A DNA stretch of 64,000 nucleotides, from contig CANQIF010000009.1 of NCBI GenBank assembly GCA_947623965.1, positions 1 through 64,000 on the forward strand. Reading direction: 5' to 3'. Shown here in pieces: positions 57,241 to 64,000 of this stretch. The notes beneath the pieces were generated by a model, which had not been told where the DNA came from, made no database searches, and worked only from the letters and a program-made list of their open reading frames with translations. The position numbers were made by a program, and so were the translations under genes. The stretch's first letter is position 1. Every line of letters begins with the position of its first letter. Source of the stretch: an uncultured Alistipes sp. GTDB lineage: Bacteria > Bacteroidota > Bacteroidia > Bacteroidales > Rikenellaceae.

Positions 57241-57391
57241 CTTTCCCGGTCTCGGCATTACCCGTCTCCGGTACAATGGGTATAATCTCAGCCCGGAAAC
57301 CGTCCGCCGATCCGTTCGCGACCGCATCGGTGCCGGGTCCTTCCTCCGAAGAGGTCCGACCAGCTCGGGTTGTCTTCCGGACACCCCTTTT
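57241..57391 (-). promoter_or_regulatory. TPP riboswitch (THI box)
   Basis: On the minus strand the leader has the THI-box core in order: AGGGGTGT at the 5' side (57389-57382), CTGAGATTATACCC (57291-57278), then ACCGG..GGGTAATGCCGAGACCGGGAAA near the 3' end (short pieces of the P4/P5 region and P1 closing strand). The stretch between the first two blocks is a long GC-rich variable arm (P3/P3a). TPP binding would repress the receptor and pnuT. It ends 53 bp before the receptor ATG. Confidence 0.9.
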
Positions 57392-57401
57392 GTTGTCGGG
57401 G

Positions 57402-57409
57402 CGAAGATA
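57402..57409 (-). promoter_or_regulatory. Promoter -7 box ahead of the TPP riboswitch
   Basis: Minus strand reads TATCTTCG, one base from TAnnTTTG, 11 bp ahead of the riboswitch 5' core. Confidence 0.55.
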
Positions 57410-57474
57410 CGGCTTTTCGGATGAAAAAGAAAAAATTAACCGGGAAAAATGATGCAGCGAGGTGCGGCGGCTGC

Positions 57475-58030
57475 GACAAAGCCGCAGATTCAGCATTCAA
57501 AATTCAAAAATACTTCGGGGCGCAGCCTGCGGAGGGACGCCAAGTTCGGCAACGAACTGCGGGCCTCCGCCGGGCAGAGGCTGCGGTCCGCTGCGGTTCC
57601 TTGCCGGAACCGCAAATTCAGCATTCAAAATTCAAAATTCAAAATTAAATCGGGCCGCGGCCTGCGGAGGTCGCGCACAACTGCAAGGAGTTGCGTGCCT
57701 CCGCCGGGCGGAGGCTGCGGCCCCACAGTCCTGACGGACCGATTCCAACCCGAGACAAGCCCGCAGCCGAGCGGACGGGCTTGCGACCATAAGGAGCAGC
57801 CCTCCGCCCGGGGGCGGCTGCGGGCTGCCGGTCGCTGCGCGACCGAGTTTGCCGGCAATCACTTCCACCTCACACTGGCGGCTGCGGGCTGCGGCGCCCG
57901 TTCGGGCGCAATTAAAAATGAAAAATGAAGACCCCTATTCAACATTCGAATCGGGCTGCAGCTTGCGGCACGATGGGTAATTTTGAATCTTGCATTTTGA
58001 ATTTGCGTCCGAATGGGCGCAGCGGGCCGC
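57475..58030 (+). repeat. Modular structured intergenic repeat block R14
   Basis: Forward units between the DUF5689 gene and the TPP-regulated receptor. Heptad linker near 57488-57510 then head near 57519, long hairpin near 57558-57590, mini-hairpin GCGGTTCC..GGAACCGC at 57593-57613, heptads to 57648, head near 57659, long hairpin near 57698-57724, CGGTCC-like hairpin (here CAGTCC-TGAC-GGACCG) near 57726, second arm near 57760-57830, CGGTCGC-TGC-GCGACCG near 57829-57845, GCGCCC-GTTC-GGGCGC near 57895. No gene in 57420-58050. Confidence 0.87.
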
Positions 58031-58054
58031 CACCCTCCCCCACCAACAACGAAG

Positions 58055-58086
58055 CGGGCCGCCCTCCCCGAAGGAAGTGCGGCCCG
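58055..58086 (-). terminator. Hairpin after the DUF5689 gene
   Basis: CGGGCCGC (58055-58062) pairs with GCGGCCCG (58079-58086); the loop is 16 nt and no strong T-run follows, so termination is only likely, not certain. Confidence 0.45.
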
Positions 58087-58106
58087 GCCTCGTACAATCA
58101 AAAGGG

Positions 58107-59141
58107 CTATTTCAGCACCACATCGTCCTCGTCGAGGATCACCAGCTGGTAGGTGATGTAGCGTCCCGACGTGTTGGTGTACTTCGTGTAAATGGCCGTC
58201 AGGTCCACCGTCGCTCCGTCAGCCGGAATCGGCGCCCCGCGGAACTGCGCATATCCGCTCGTGCGGACCACGTAGTTGCCCGGCGCAGCCGCCGTATTCT
58301 CGCCCGGATTCGTCTTGTCGTAGCTGAACCACGCCGATCCGTAGAAGTAAGTCGTCGTCGGCGCCCCGTTCAGGCTGCCCCATGCGGCCCAGGTCGGCGT
58401 GCCGCCGATGAAGTCGGCCCACGTCACCCCGTTCAGTTCGCCCTCCGACGTCCGATCGTAGGAGGTCGAGTTGGCGAAGTAGTTCGGGAAGTTGTTCTGG
58501 TAGCCCCACTTCGCCTTGCCGTGCACGCTCTCGATCCCCTCGAAGCGGACCAGCCGCCCCAGCGCGTCGTCGGTGAGCGTCGCATAGTTCGTGCGGTCGA
58601 TCACCAGCGTGTCGGCCGCCGTCATCCCCAGCTCTTCACCGCGGTGCAGGTGCTCGCGCACCAGCATCGGCACCTCGAGGTTGTCGTTCGAATAGGAGCT
58701 GTTCGCCGAGGCGGCGCCGATGCTCACCATGCCGCGGTAGTTGCCCAGCACGAGCCCCTTGAGTTCGACGAAGAGCTCGCGCCCAGCCGGATAGAAAAGG
58801 TAGTTGCCCGTGGTGATCTTGAGCTCGATGGCCGACTCGGAGCTCTCGTCGTAGAGGTAGAGCGACTTGTAAAGGCTGCCGTAACGGTCCGTCGAGATCA
58901 CCTTGCCGCGCGTGTAGAGCGGCTCGTCGATCGCCCACGAGGCCACCGAGCCAGCGCCGGCGCCCGTCCGGCTCCAGAACTGCTCCTTCAGATCGCGGAT
59001 CGAGATGTAGGTCAACCCCTTCGACACGAGGTCGGCATCGGTGTAGACCGCCTCTTCGGCCGGGGCATCGAAATCGTTGTAACAGCCGGCGAAGAGCAGC
59101 GCCAGGGCCGTCGCCGACAGGTATTGGAAGATTCGTTTCAT
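58107..59141 (-). CDS. DUF5689-domain exported lipoprotein
   Basis: 344 aa from ATG 59141; ATGs at 59147 and 59150 would add two or three residues. Lipobox LLFAGC (Cys19). The first part, LTYISIRDLKEQFW to RGKVISTDRYGSLYKSLYLYD and IELKITTGNYLFYPAGRELFV, matches the DUF5689 OB-fold-like domain; the rest is beta-rich. Such proteins sit at the cell surface next to TonB receptors and may take the SusD-like ligand-binding role. It ends the nuclease operon, 27 bp after the receptor gene. Confidence 0.85.
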   Translation of the reverse strand: MKRIFQYLSATALALLFAGCYNDFDAPAEEAVYTDADLVSKGLTYISIRDLKEQFWSRTGAGAGSVASWAIDEPLYTRGKVISTDRYGSLYKSLYLYDESSESAIELKITTGNYLFYPAGRELFVELKGLVLGNYRGMVSIGAASANSSYSNDNLEVPMLVREHLHRGEELGMTAADTLVIDRTNYATLTDDALGRLVRFEGIESVHGKAKWGYQNNFPNYFANSTSYDRTSEGELNGVTWADFIGGTPTWAAWGSLNGAPTTTYFYGSAWFSYDKTNPGENTAAAPGNYVVRTSGYAQFRGAPIPADGATVDLTAIYTKYTNTSGRYITYQLVILDEDDVVLK

Positions 59142-59168
59142 AGTCATCATCTGTTTTTAGCCCCCTCT

Positions 59169-61928
59169 TTAGAAGCGGAAATAGAGGTTCATGTAATAGG
59201 TCGTACCGAACATGTAGAAGTACTTCGAGTCGAAAGGCTGGTAGCTCGTGACGGCCGTCTCGGTGTTCTTCACGAGACGCGTCTGCTCGTAACCGCCCGT
59301 CTTGATATCCTGGTCATTCAGAATATTGTTGACGCTCAGGCTGAAGCCGAGCGTGTACTTGCGCATGATCGACCAGTTCTTGCCGACGCTCGCATTCAGC
59401 ACGAAGGCCGACCCGAAATTCTCCTGGCGACGGATGTAGGCGATGTCGGCCGGCGTCATGCCGCTCGAAATCACCTCGTCCGTGCGGTAGATCGGGCTCA
59501 TCGAAAGGTACATGTTGTCGTAGAAGTTGGCATCGAGCGAGAGGAAGAGATTCCGGTTCGAACGGTACGCCAGGCCGATGTTGGCGGCCAGCTGCGGCGT
59601 GCTCTCGACGTGGAAATCCTTCCAGTAGACCCGGCCGCGCGAGATCACGGCGGCGCTGTTGTCCTGCGTCTGGACGTAGTCCGGATTGGAGTCGTAGGTG
59701 TACTGGCCCCAGCTGACGGCCGCATTGAGCGTCAGCCCGCGCCAGATCGGCGCCGAGAGGGCCGCCTCCAGACCGAAGTGCAGCTTGTCGATGCCGCTCA
59801 TGGCGAAATTCGTGTAGGTCGAGGCCACATCATCGTAGTACGAGAGAACCTTCGCCTGGTCCCGAATCGTCGTCACGAAACCCGACAGGCGCGCCTTGAG
59901 GTCGCCTAAGCGGAGGTTGTACGACGCGTCGGCCGCGAAGATGCGCTCCTCCTTCAGATTGGGCGTCACGGTGTTGCGCGTGCGCGGCGAGACGAAGGCC
60001 GAGCGGAAGTCGGGCGCCTGCTGCATGTAGAGGACGTTGGCCTCGACGACGTGCGCCGCCGAGAAGCGGTAGGCCAGGTTCAGCTTGCCCTTGTAGGTCA
60101 GGAAGTCGAGCTTCTCGGAGTCGCCCTTCGAGTTGTCGGGGAAGAGCCCCTTGCGCCAGCGGCCCTCGCGCCACATGTTCGCGAAGCCGATCTCACCGCC
60201 GGCCGTCACGGCCAGCCGGCCCACCGAGAAGGCGTACGAAAGCCAGGCCGACCCCTTCGCGACGTGGGCGTAGTAGTCGTAGCTGTACTTGTCGCCCTTG
60301 CGTGCGGCATGCGCCGCGCCGTGTGCGAAGTAGTAGTCGAGGTTGTTCTGGTAGGCCTCGGGGGTCGATGCGAAGTCGCGCTCGGCGAACTTGTCGATGT
60401 CGGCCCAGTAGTCGCCGCCCAGCAGGTCCTTCACCTCGGAGTAGTACTCCGTGCGGTTGCGGCGCAACGCGAGGCCTGCATTGAGCTTCGAGCCGTTGCG
60501 GAAGAGGTGCGAGAAGAGCGCCGCGAAGTTCAGGTCGCGCTGGTCCGTGTGGCGCGCCTCGACCATGTAGTTCGACCGGCGGCCGGGGCCGTAGAGCGCC
60601 TCGTCGGCCGGATCGTTCTGCAGGTAGTTCGTCTGGTACATGTTATCCCAGTCGAAGTGGCGGATGTTGTCGTAGTTGGCCTGCCAATAGACCTGCTGCA
60701 TGGCGGCGCCCGCGGGGTTGCCGTCGCGCTCGAAGTAGCTCGGCAGATAGCGGTAGTAGTCGGGGCGCGGGTCGGGCCCGTTCTGCCACGTGAGGGCCGA
60801 GTAGCCGTTCTGTCCGAAGCGGTAGGAGGCCGCCAGCGAGAGGCGCGACCGCTCCGAGAAGTCGGCGATGTAGTTGAGCATCACGAGCGGTTCGTGGTAG
60901 TCGCGCACGCGGGCGTTGCGCCGCTTGCCGTCCTGCCAGCCCCAGTTGGGGTTGTAGTAGTTGTTGCCCACCAGGTCGTAGGCCTCCTGCGTCGAGGCCT
61001 GCTGCGCACCGCGCTCGGTCGGGGCGCCCAGCACCGTGAGGGCCAGCCGGTGGCGTGCATTGAACTCCTTCTCGACAGCGGCGAAGTAGCCGAAGGCGTT
61101 GTAGTAGACCCCGTCCACATAGTCGTTGCCGCCCTGACGCGTCGAGAGCGAGAAGGCGTACGACCAGCCGTTGTCCTGCCGGCCCGAAGCGTAGGTCGCC
61201 ATGACGCGGAAGCGGTAGTTGCTGTTGGCCGAGACGAGGCTCGCGCGCAGCCCCTTGCGCATCTGCGAGGGGAGCGTGACGATGTTCGTCGTCCCGCCGA
61301 CGCCGCCCAGACCCACCTCCGAGATGCGGAGCCCCGTGGTGTTCTCCTGGTTGCGCGTGGCGTCGTTCAGACCGCTCCACAGCGACCAGGGGGTGTAGCC
61401 CGTGAGGGCGTCGTTGAGCCGGATGCCGTTCATGTAGACGTCCTGGTACTGCGAATCGTAGCCGCGCACGTTGAATCGCATCTCGCTGAACTTGTACGAG
61501 GCGATGTTGTTGAAGACGTCCTTCGAAGCGGAGAGCGACGTGGGAAGCGACTGCGCATCGGAGCCGGTCTCGACGTCGAATTCGGCGAAGATCGAGTCGT
61601 CGAGCGCCTCGCGCTGCGAGGCGGGCACCATCACGACCGCCTGCATGTCGTGGACGAGCCTGTCGACCCGCACGGCGATCGTCAGCGGCTCGAAGTCGGG
61701 TGTTTCAAAGCGCAGGGCGTAGTTCCCGGGCTCCACCCCTTCGATGAGGAAGGCGCCGTCGGATGCGGAGAGCGCCGTGCGATCGCCGGGCGTCATCGTG
61801 ATCCGCACGCCGTCGAGCGCCGCACGTCCCGCACGCGAGACGACGCGGCCCCGGACACCGCCCGTCTGCGCCGACGCGGCGAGCGTCAGCACCGAGAGGA
61901 GGAGGGTGAATAGCTGTTTGAGTTTCAT
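59169..61928 (-). CDS. TonB-dependent receptor with carboxypeptidase-like N-terminal domain
   Basis: 919 aa, signal peptide ending ASAQ. Residues ~24-100 form a carboxypeptidase-regulatory-like beta domain (GVRGRVVSRAGRAALDGVRI); the plug follows with FSEMRFNVRGYDSQYQDVYMNG near residues 156-177; the barrel ends in FRF. Its partners are a DUF5689 lipoprotein rather than SusD and two exported nucleases, so nucleotides, nucleosides or oligonucleotides are the likely cargo (inference). Starts 11 bp after the phosphatase-family nuclease gene. Confidence 0.9.
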   Translation of the reverse strand: MKLKQLFTLLLSVLTLAASAQTGGVRGRVVSRAGRAALDGVRITMTPGDRTALSASDGAFLIEGVEPGNYALRFETPDFEPLTIAVRVDRLVHDMQAVVMVPASQREALDDSIFAEFDVETGSDAQSLPTSLSASKDVFNNIASYKFSEMRFNVRGYDSQYQDVYMNGIRLNDALTGYTPWSLWSGLNDATRNQENTTGLRISEVGLGGVGGTTNIVTLPSQMRKGLRASLVSANSNYRFRVMATYASGRQDNGWSYAFSLSTRQGGNDYVDGVYYNAFGYFAAVEKEFNARHRLALTVLGAPTERGAQQASTQEAYDLVGNNYYNPNWGWQDGKRRNARVRDYHEPLVMLNYIADFSERSRLSLAASYRFGQNGYSALTWQNGPDPRPDYYRYLPSYFERDGNPAGAAMQQVYWQANYDNIRHFDWDNMYQTNYLQNDPADEALYGPGRRSNYMVEARHTDQRDLNFAALFSHLFRNGSKLNAGLALRRNRTEYYSEVKDLLGGDYWADIDKFAERDFASTPEAYQNNLDYYFAHGAAHAARKGDKYSYDYYAHVAKGSAWLSYAFSVGRLAVTAGGEIGFANMWREGRWRKGLFPDNSKGDSEKLDFLTYKGKLNLAYRFSAAHVVEANVLYMQQAPDFRSAFVSPRTRNTVTPNLKEERIFAADASYNLRLGDLKARLSGFVTTIRDQAKVLSYYDDVASTYTNFAMSGIDKLHFGLEAALSAPIWRGLTLNAAVSWGQYTYDSNPDYVQTQDNSAAVISRGRVYWKDFHVESTPQLAANIGLAYRSNRNLFLSLDANFYDNMYLSMSPIYRTDEVISSGMTPADIAYIRRQENFGSAFVLNASVGKNWSIMRKYTLGFSLSVNNILNDQDIKTGGYEQTRLVKNTETAVTSYQPFDSKYFYMFGTTYYMNLYFRF

Positions 61929-61939
61929 ATTCGATCGAT

Positions 61940-62977
61940 TTATTTATTTTCCATGTAGATATAGACCGGGAAGTGGTCGCTGAAACCTCCCTGGAAGGTG
62001 TTGCCGACGAAGGTGCGCAGCGGATAGCCGCGATACTGCCCCTCGCGCTGCATCATGTAGGGGCGGCGGAAGATGTTGCCGTAGTATTTCGACCCGTCGG
62101 CCCGCCGCAGCTGCAGCTTGCCCGTGGTGCCCCGCGCCAGATTCTCCGTCACGACGATGTTGTCGAAGAGGTTCCAGGCATCGCCGTAGGCCAGCGTGCC
62201 GAGCCCCGCCTTGTGCATCTCGTAGAAGGGGTTGAAGAACTCCCCCGCCGCGAGCTCCTTCATGCGGCCCCGGGCGCCGAGCCCCTCGGTCATGCTGGGG
62301 TCGGTCGGGTCGTCGTTGAAGTCGCCCATGGCGACGATCTTCGTCGCCGGGTTGCGCTGCAGCACCGAGTCGGCCAGGCGGCGCATCTGCTCGCCGGCGG
62401 CGATGCGCTTGAAGGCCGAAGCCTCCTTGCCGCCCAGTCGCGAGGGCCAGTGGATCACCATGAAGTAGAAGGGTTCGTCCTCGATCGTCCCCCACATCGT
62501 GAGGATGTCGCGCGTGCGGAAGTTCGGCAGCGCGGGCACGTCGGTTTTGACCGCCGCGCTCCCCTCCAGTTTGAAGAGGTCGGGGCGGTAGAGGAAGGCG
62601 ACGTCCACGCCGCGGGCGTCGGGCGAGTCGTAGTGCACGATGCGGTAGTCGGCCGGCGCCAGCTTCGGCGCGGCGACGATGTCTTCGAGCACCGAGCGGT
62701 TTTCGAGCTCCGAGAAGCCGATCACCGCGGGATAGATGCGGTCGGCGGCGGCGATGTCGAAGAGGACGCGCTCGACGTTCGCGAGTTTCTTGCGGTACTT
62801 GGCCGAGGTCCACTCCTTGGGGCCCTCGGGGGTGAACTCGTCGTCGCGAATCTCGGGGTCGTTGATCGTGTCGAAGAAATTCTCCAGGTTGTAGAACATC
62901 ACCTTGTAGGGCTTCTGCGCGAAGCAGACGGCCAGCAGCGATACCAGCACCAGCGTCATGAACAATTTTTTCTTCAT
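61940..62977 (-). CDS. Secreted endonuclease/exonuclease/phosphatase-family enzyme
   Basis: 345 aa with a signal peptide (MKKKLFMTLVLVSLLAVCFAQ). EEP-fold motifs: MFYNLENFFDT at the start, VIGFSELENR with the metal-binding Glu, VIHWPSR with His, AMGDFNDDP with the catalytic Asp/Asn, and the closing GGFSDHFPVY. The family includes DNase I-like nucleases and phosphodiesterases. Exported, it could cut nucleic acid outside the cell or trim oligonucleotides in the periplasm. Second gene of the operon, 23 bp after the NUC1-type nuclease. Confidence 0.9.
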   Translation of the reverse strand: MKKKLFMTLVLVSLLAVCFAQKPYKVMFYNLENFFDTINDPEIRDDEFTPEGPKEWTSAKYRKKLANVERVLFDIAAADRIYPAVIGFSELENRSVLEDIVAAPKLAPADYRIVHYDSPDARGVDVAFLYRPDLFKLEGSAAVKTDVPALPNFRTRDILTMWGTIEDEPFYFMVIHWPSRLGGKEASAFKRIAAGEQMRRLADSVLQRNPATKIVAMGDFNDDPTDPSMTEGLGARGRMKELAAGEFFNPFYEMHKAGLGTLAYGDAWNLFDNIVVTENLARGTTGKLQLRRADGSKYYGNIFRRPYMMQREGQYRGYPLRTFVGNTFQGGFSDHFPVYIYMENK

Positions 62978-63000
62978 TGTCGAAGCGTTTTAACGGTTGC

Positions 63001-64000
63001 TTACAGCCCCCATTTCGAGGGCTCCTTCTGCGTCTTGACCTCGGCGGGCAGCGTCGGGAAGAACTCGAAGCCGGTCAGCTCCTCGATCTCCTTCACGCTC
63101 CGCACCCACTGGGGCGCCTCGGTCGAGACGTTCGTGTTCTCGACCCAGAAGCCGATCGTCATGAGCTTCGAGGCGGGCAGATCGCCCAGGCGGTCGCCCG
63201 ACGTGCGGACGTCGCCCGAGACCGTGCGGGCCAGCACCTTGAAGTAGTGCGACGGGATCGGGCAGACGTTGCCCTGCTTGTCGGTCGTCGTGCGCGGATC
63301 GGCGCCCCAGTAGGCGCCCGTCACGACGTAGAGCGTATCGCTGCACCGCCAGTCGCGGACCCGTTTTTCAAGGTCAGCCCAAGGCTTCTGGTTGAGCGTT
63401 CCGTTCTGCGGCGTCATGTTCGAGAAATAGAAGGTCTGCGCCTGCATCGTGGCGTCGGCGTTGCGGTCGGCGTTGGGGATCTGGTGTCCGCGGTTCCACG
63501 TCGTGCCGTTCACGTAGCCGCTGAAGAGGACAGGCTGCCACTCGCGCGGAATCTCGGGATCGTAGTCCCAGGTCTCGACGCGGCCCGAGCCGAGGTAGGC
63601 GCTGTGCATCGGGTAGGCCACCCACCACGAGGCGCGCTTCGTGCGGTCGAAGCAGAGGGTGAAGTTGCGCTTGGTCCGCATCGCGCCGCCCTGCGACTCG
63701 TCGGGCACGGGGCAGTAGTGCGTCACGTAGGTAAAGTCGTCGTTCTCGACCCGCGCCGGGATCTCGGGCCACTGCCAGCTCGTCACGGAGGGCTCCCCGG
63801 CCTCGCTGCCGCCGGCGGGCTGCACGACGGCCAGTTCGACGGAGCTGCCCTCCCCTACCGTGATCTCGACGATCGCCGTACGGGCCTGCTCGGTCGGATT
63901 GGACTTGTAATAGATGAAGAGGCAGCGTTCGGGGAGGGTCGAGCCGACCGTGCCCGACGCTTCATGCTGCGTCGTGCGCAGGTCGAACGAGACCCACTGC
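63001..64000 (-). CDS. DNA/RNA non-specific endonuclease with BACON-like domain, 5' end outside the window
   Basis: Partial: the frame is open to the right edge, so only 332 C-terminal residues are visible. The NUC1/beta-beta-alpha-metal domain lies in the last ~250 residues; its active site is TTWNRGHQIPNADRNA, equivalent to the DRGH motif with the catalytic His, followed by FYFSNMTPQN with the metal-binding Asn. Before it, ARTAIVEITVGEGSSVELAVVQ (short pieces) has the pattern of the end of a BACON domain, common at the N-terminus of exported Bacteroidota enzymes. The start of a signal peptide is not visible. First visible gene of the nuclease-receptor operon. Confidence 0.9.
   Translation of the reverse strand, partial: QWVSFDLRTTQHEASGTVGSTLPERCLFIYYKSNPTEQARTAIVEITVGEGSSVELAVVQPAGGSEAGEPSVTSWQWPEIPARVENDDFTYVTHYCPVPDESQGGAMRTKRNFTLCFDRTKRASWWVAYPMHSAYLGSGRVETWDYDPEIPREWQPVLFSGYVNGTTWNRGHQIPNADRNADATMQAQTFYFSNMTPQNGTLNQKPWADLEKRVRDWRCSDTLYVVTGAYWGADPRTTTDKQGNVCPIPSHYFKVLARTVSGDVRTSGDRLGDLPASKLMTIGFWVENTNVSTEAPQWVRSVKEIEELTGFEFFPTLPAEVKTQKEPSKWGL

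Overview
The window looks like chromosome of a high-GC gut Bacteroidota, most like an Alistipes-type Rikenellaceae genome (inference from gene content; no rRNA or tRNA was seen). Supporting signs are many promoter boxes of the Bacteroidota form TAnnTTTG, SusC-like TonB-dependent receptors, DUF5689 and BACON-type exported proteins, a C10 protease operon and a PnuT-type thiamine transporter behind a TPP riboswitch.

Layout. 285-2683: a three-gene corrinoid methyltransferase operon (corrinoid protein, MtaA/UroD-like methyltransferase, MetH-type reactivation domain). 2775-5332: a C10 (streptopain-like) protease with two tandem paralogous lipoproteins that may be its inhibitors. 6090-10341: a beta-helix GH141-like protein and a GH31 alpha-xylosidase. 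11274-14095: a second UroD-family protein and a sodium:solute symporter. 15277-18661: Zn-dehydrogenase, amidohydrolase/lactonase and aldo-keto reductase, resembling an oxidative L-fucose-type pathway. 19428-22915: guaB, DUF3795, guaA. 23670-26501: gcvP. 26575-35747: small lipoprotein, HTH protein, GH105 hydrolase, panB, membrane protein, TrmH-type methylase, glnS, GNAT. 36354-43686: glycoside-hydrolase cluster (DUF4450, GH65-like, frameshifted GH105). 43807-48309: large Glu/Ala-rich protein, rsmI, lipid A acyltransferase-like protein, GT2. 49698-53179: xylB and xylA. 54141-57187: pnuT and TonB receptor under a TPP riboswitch. 58107-64000: two secreted nucleases with a TonB receptor and a DUF5689 lipoprotein, probably a nucleic-acid scavenging operon that continues past the right edge.

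The most unusual content is not a gene. Every gap longer than about 350 bp (14 of them, together roughly 8.4 kb or 13% of the window) is filled with copies of one modular, GC-rich, structured repeat family. A unit has an AT-rich heptad linker (TTCAAAA)n, a head box (GCAGCCTGCGGAG), a variable segment, a conserved long hairpin (GGGCCTCCGCC..GGCGGAGGCTGCGGCCC), a mini-hairpin whose stem sequence changes while pairing is kept, a second Y-shaped arm (GCCCGCAGCCG..CGGCTGCGGGC), and another mini-hairpin. Copies occur in both orientations and were not seen inside genes or tightly spaced gene runs. I do not recognise the family under any name. Many long open frames inside these blocks are almost certainly not genes.

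Metabolic theme: breakdown of plant cell-wall and host glycans (alpha-xylosidase feeding xylA/xylB, GH105 and GH141-like enzymes, possible fucose oxidation), corrinoid-dependent methyl transfer, purine synthesis and scavenging of thiamine and nucleic acids.
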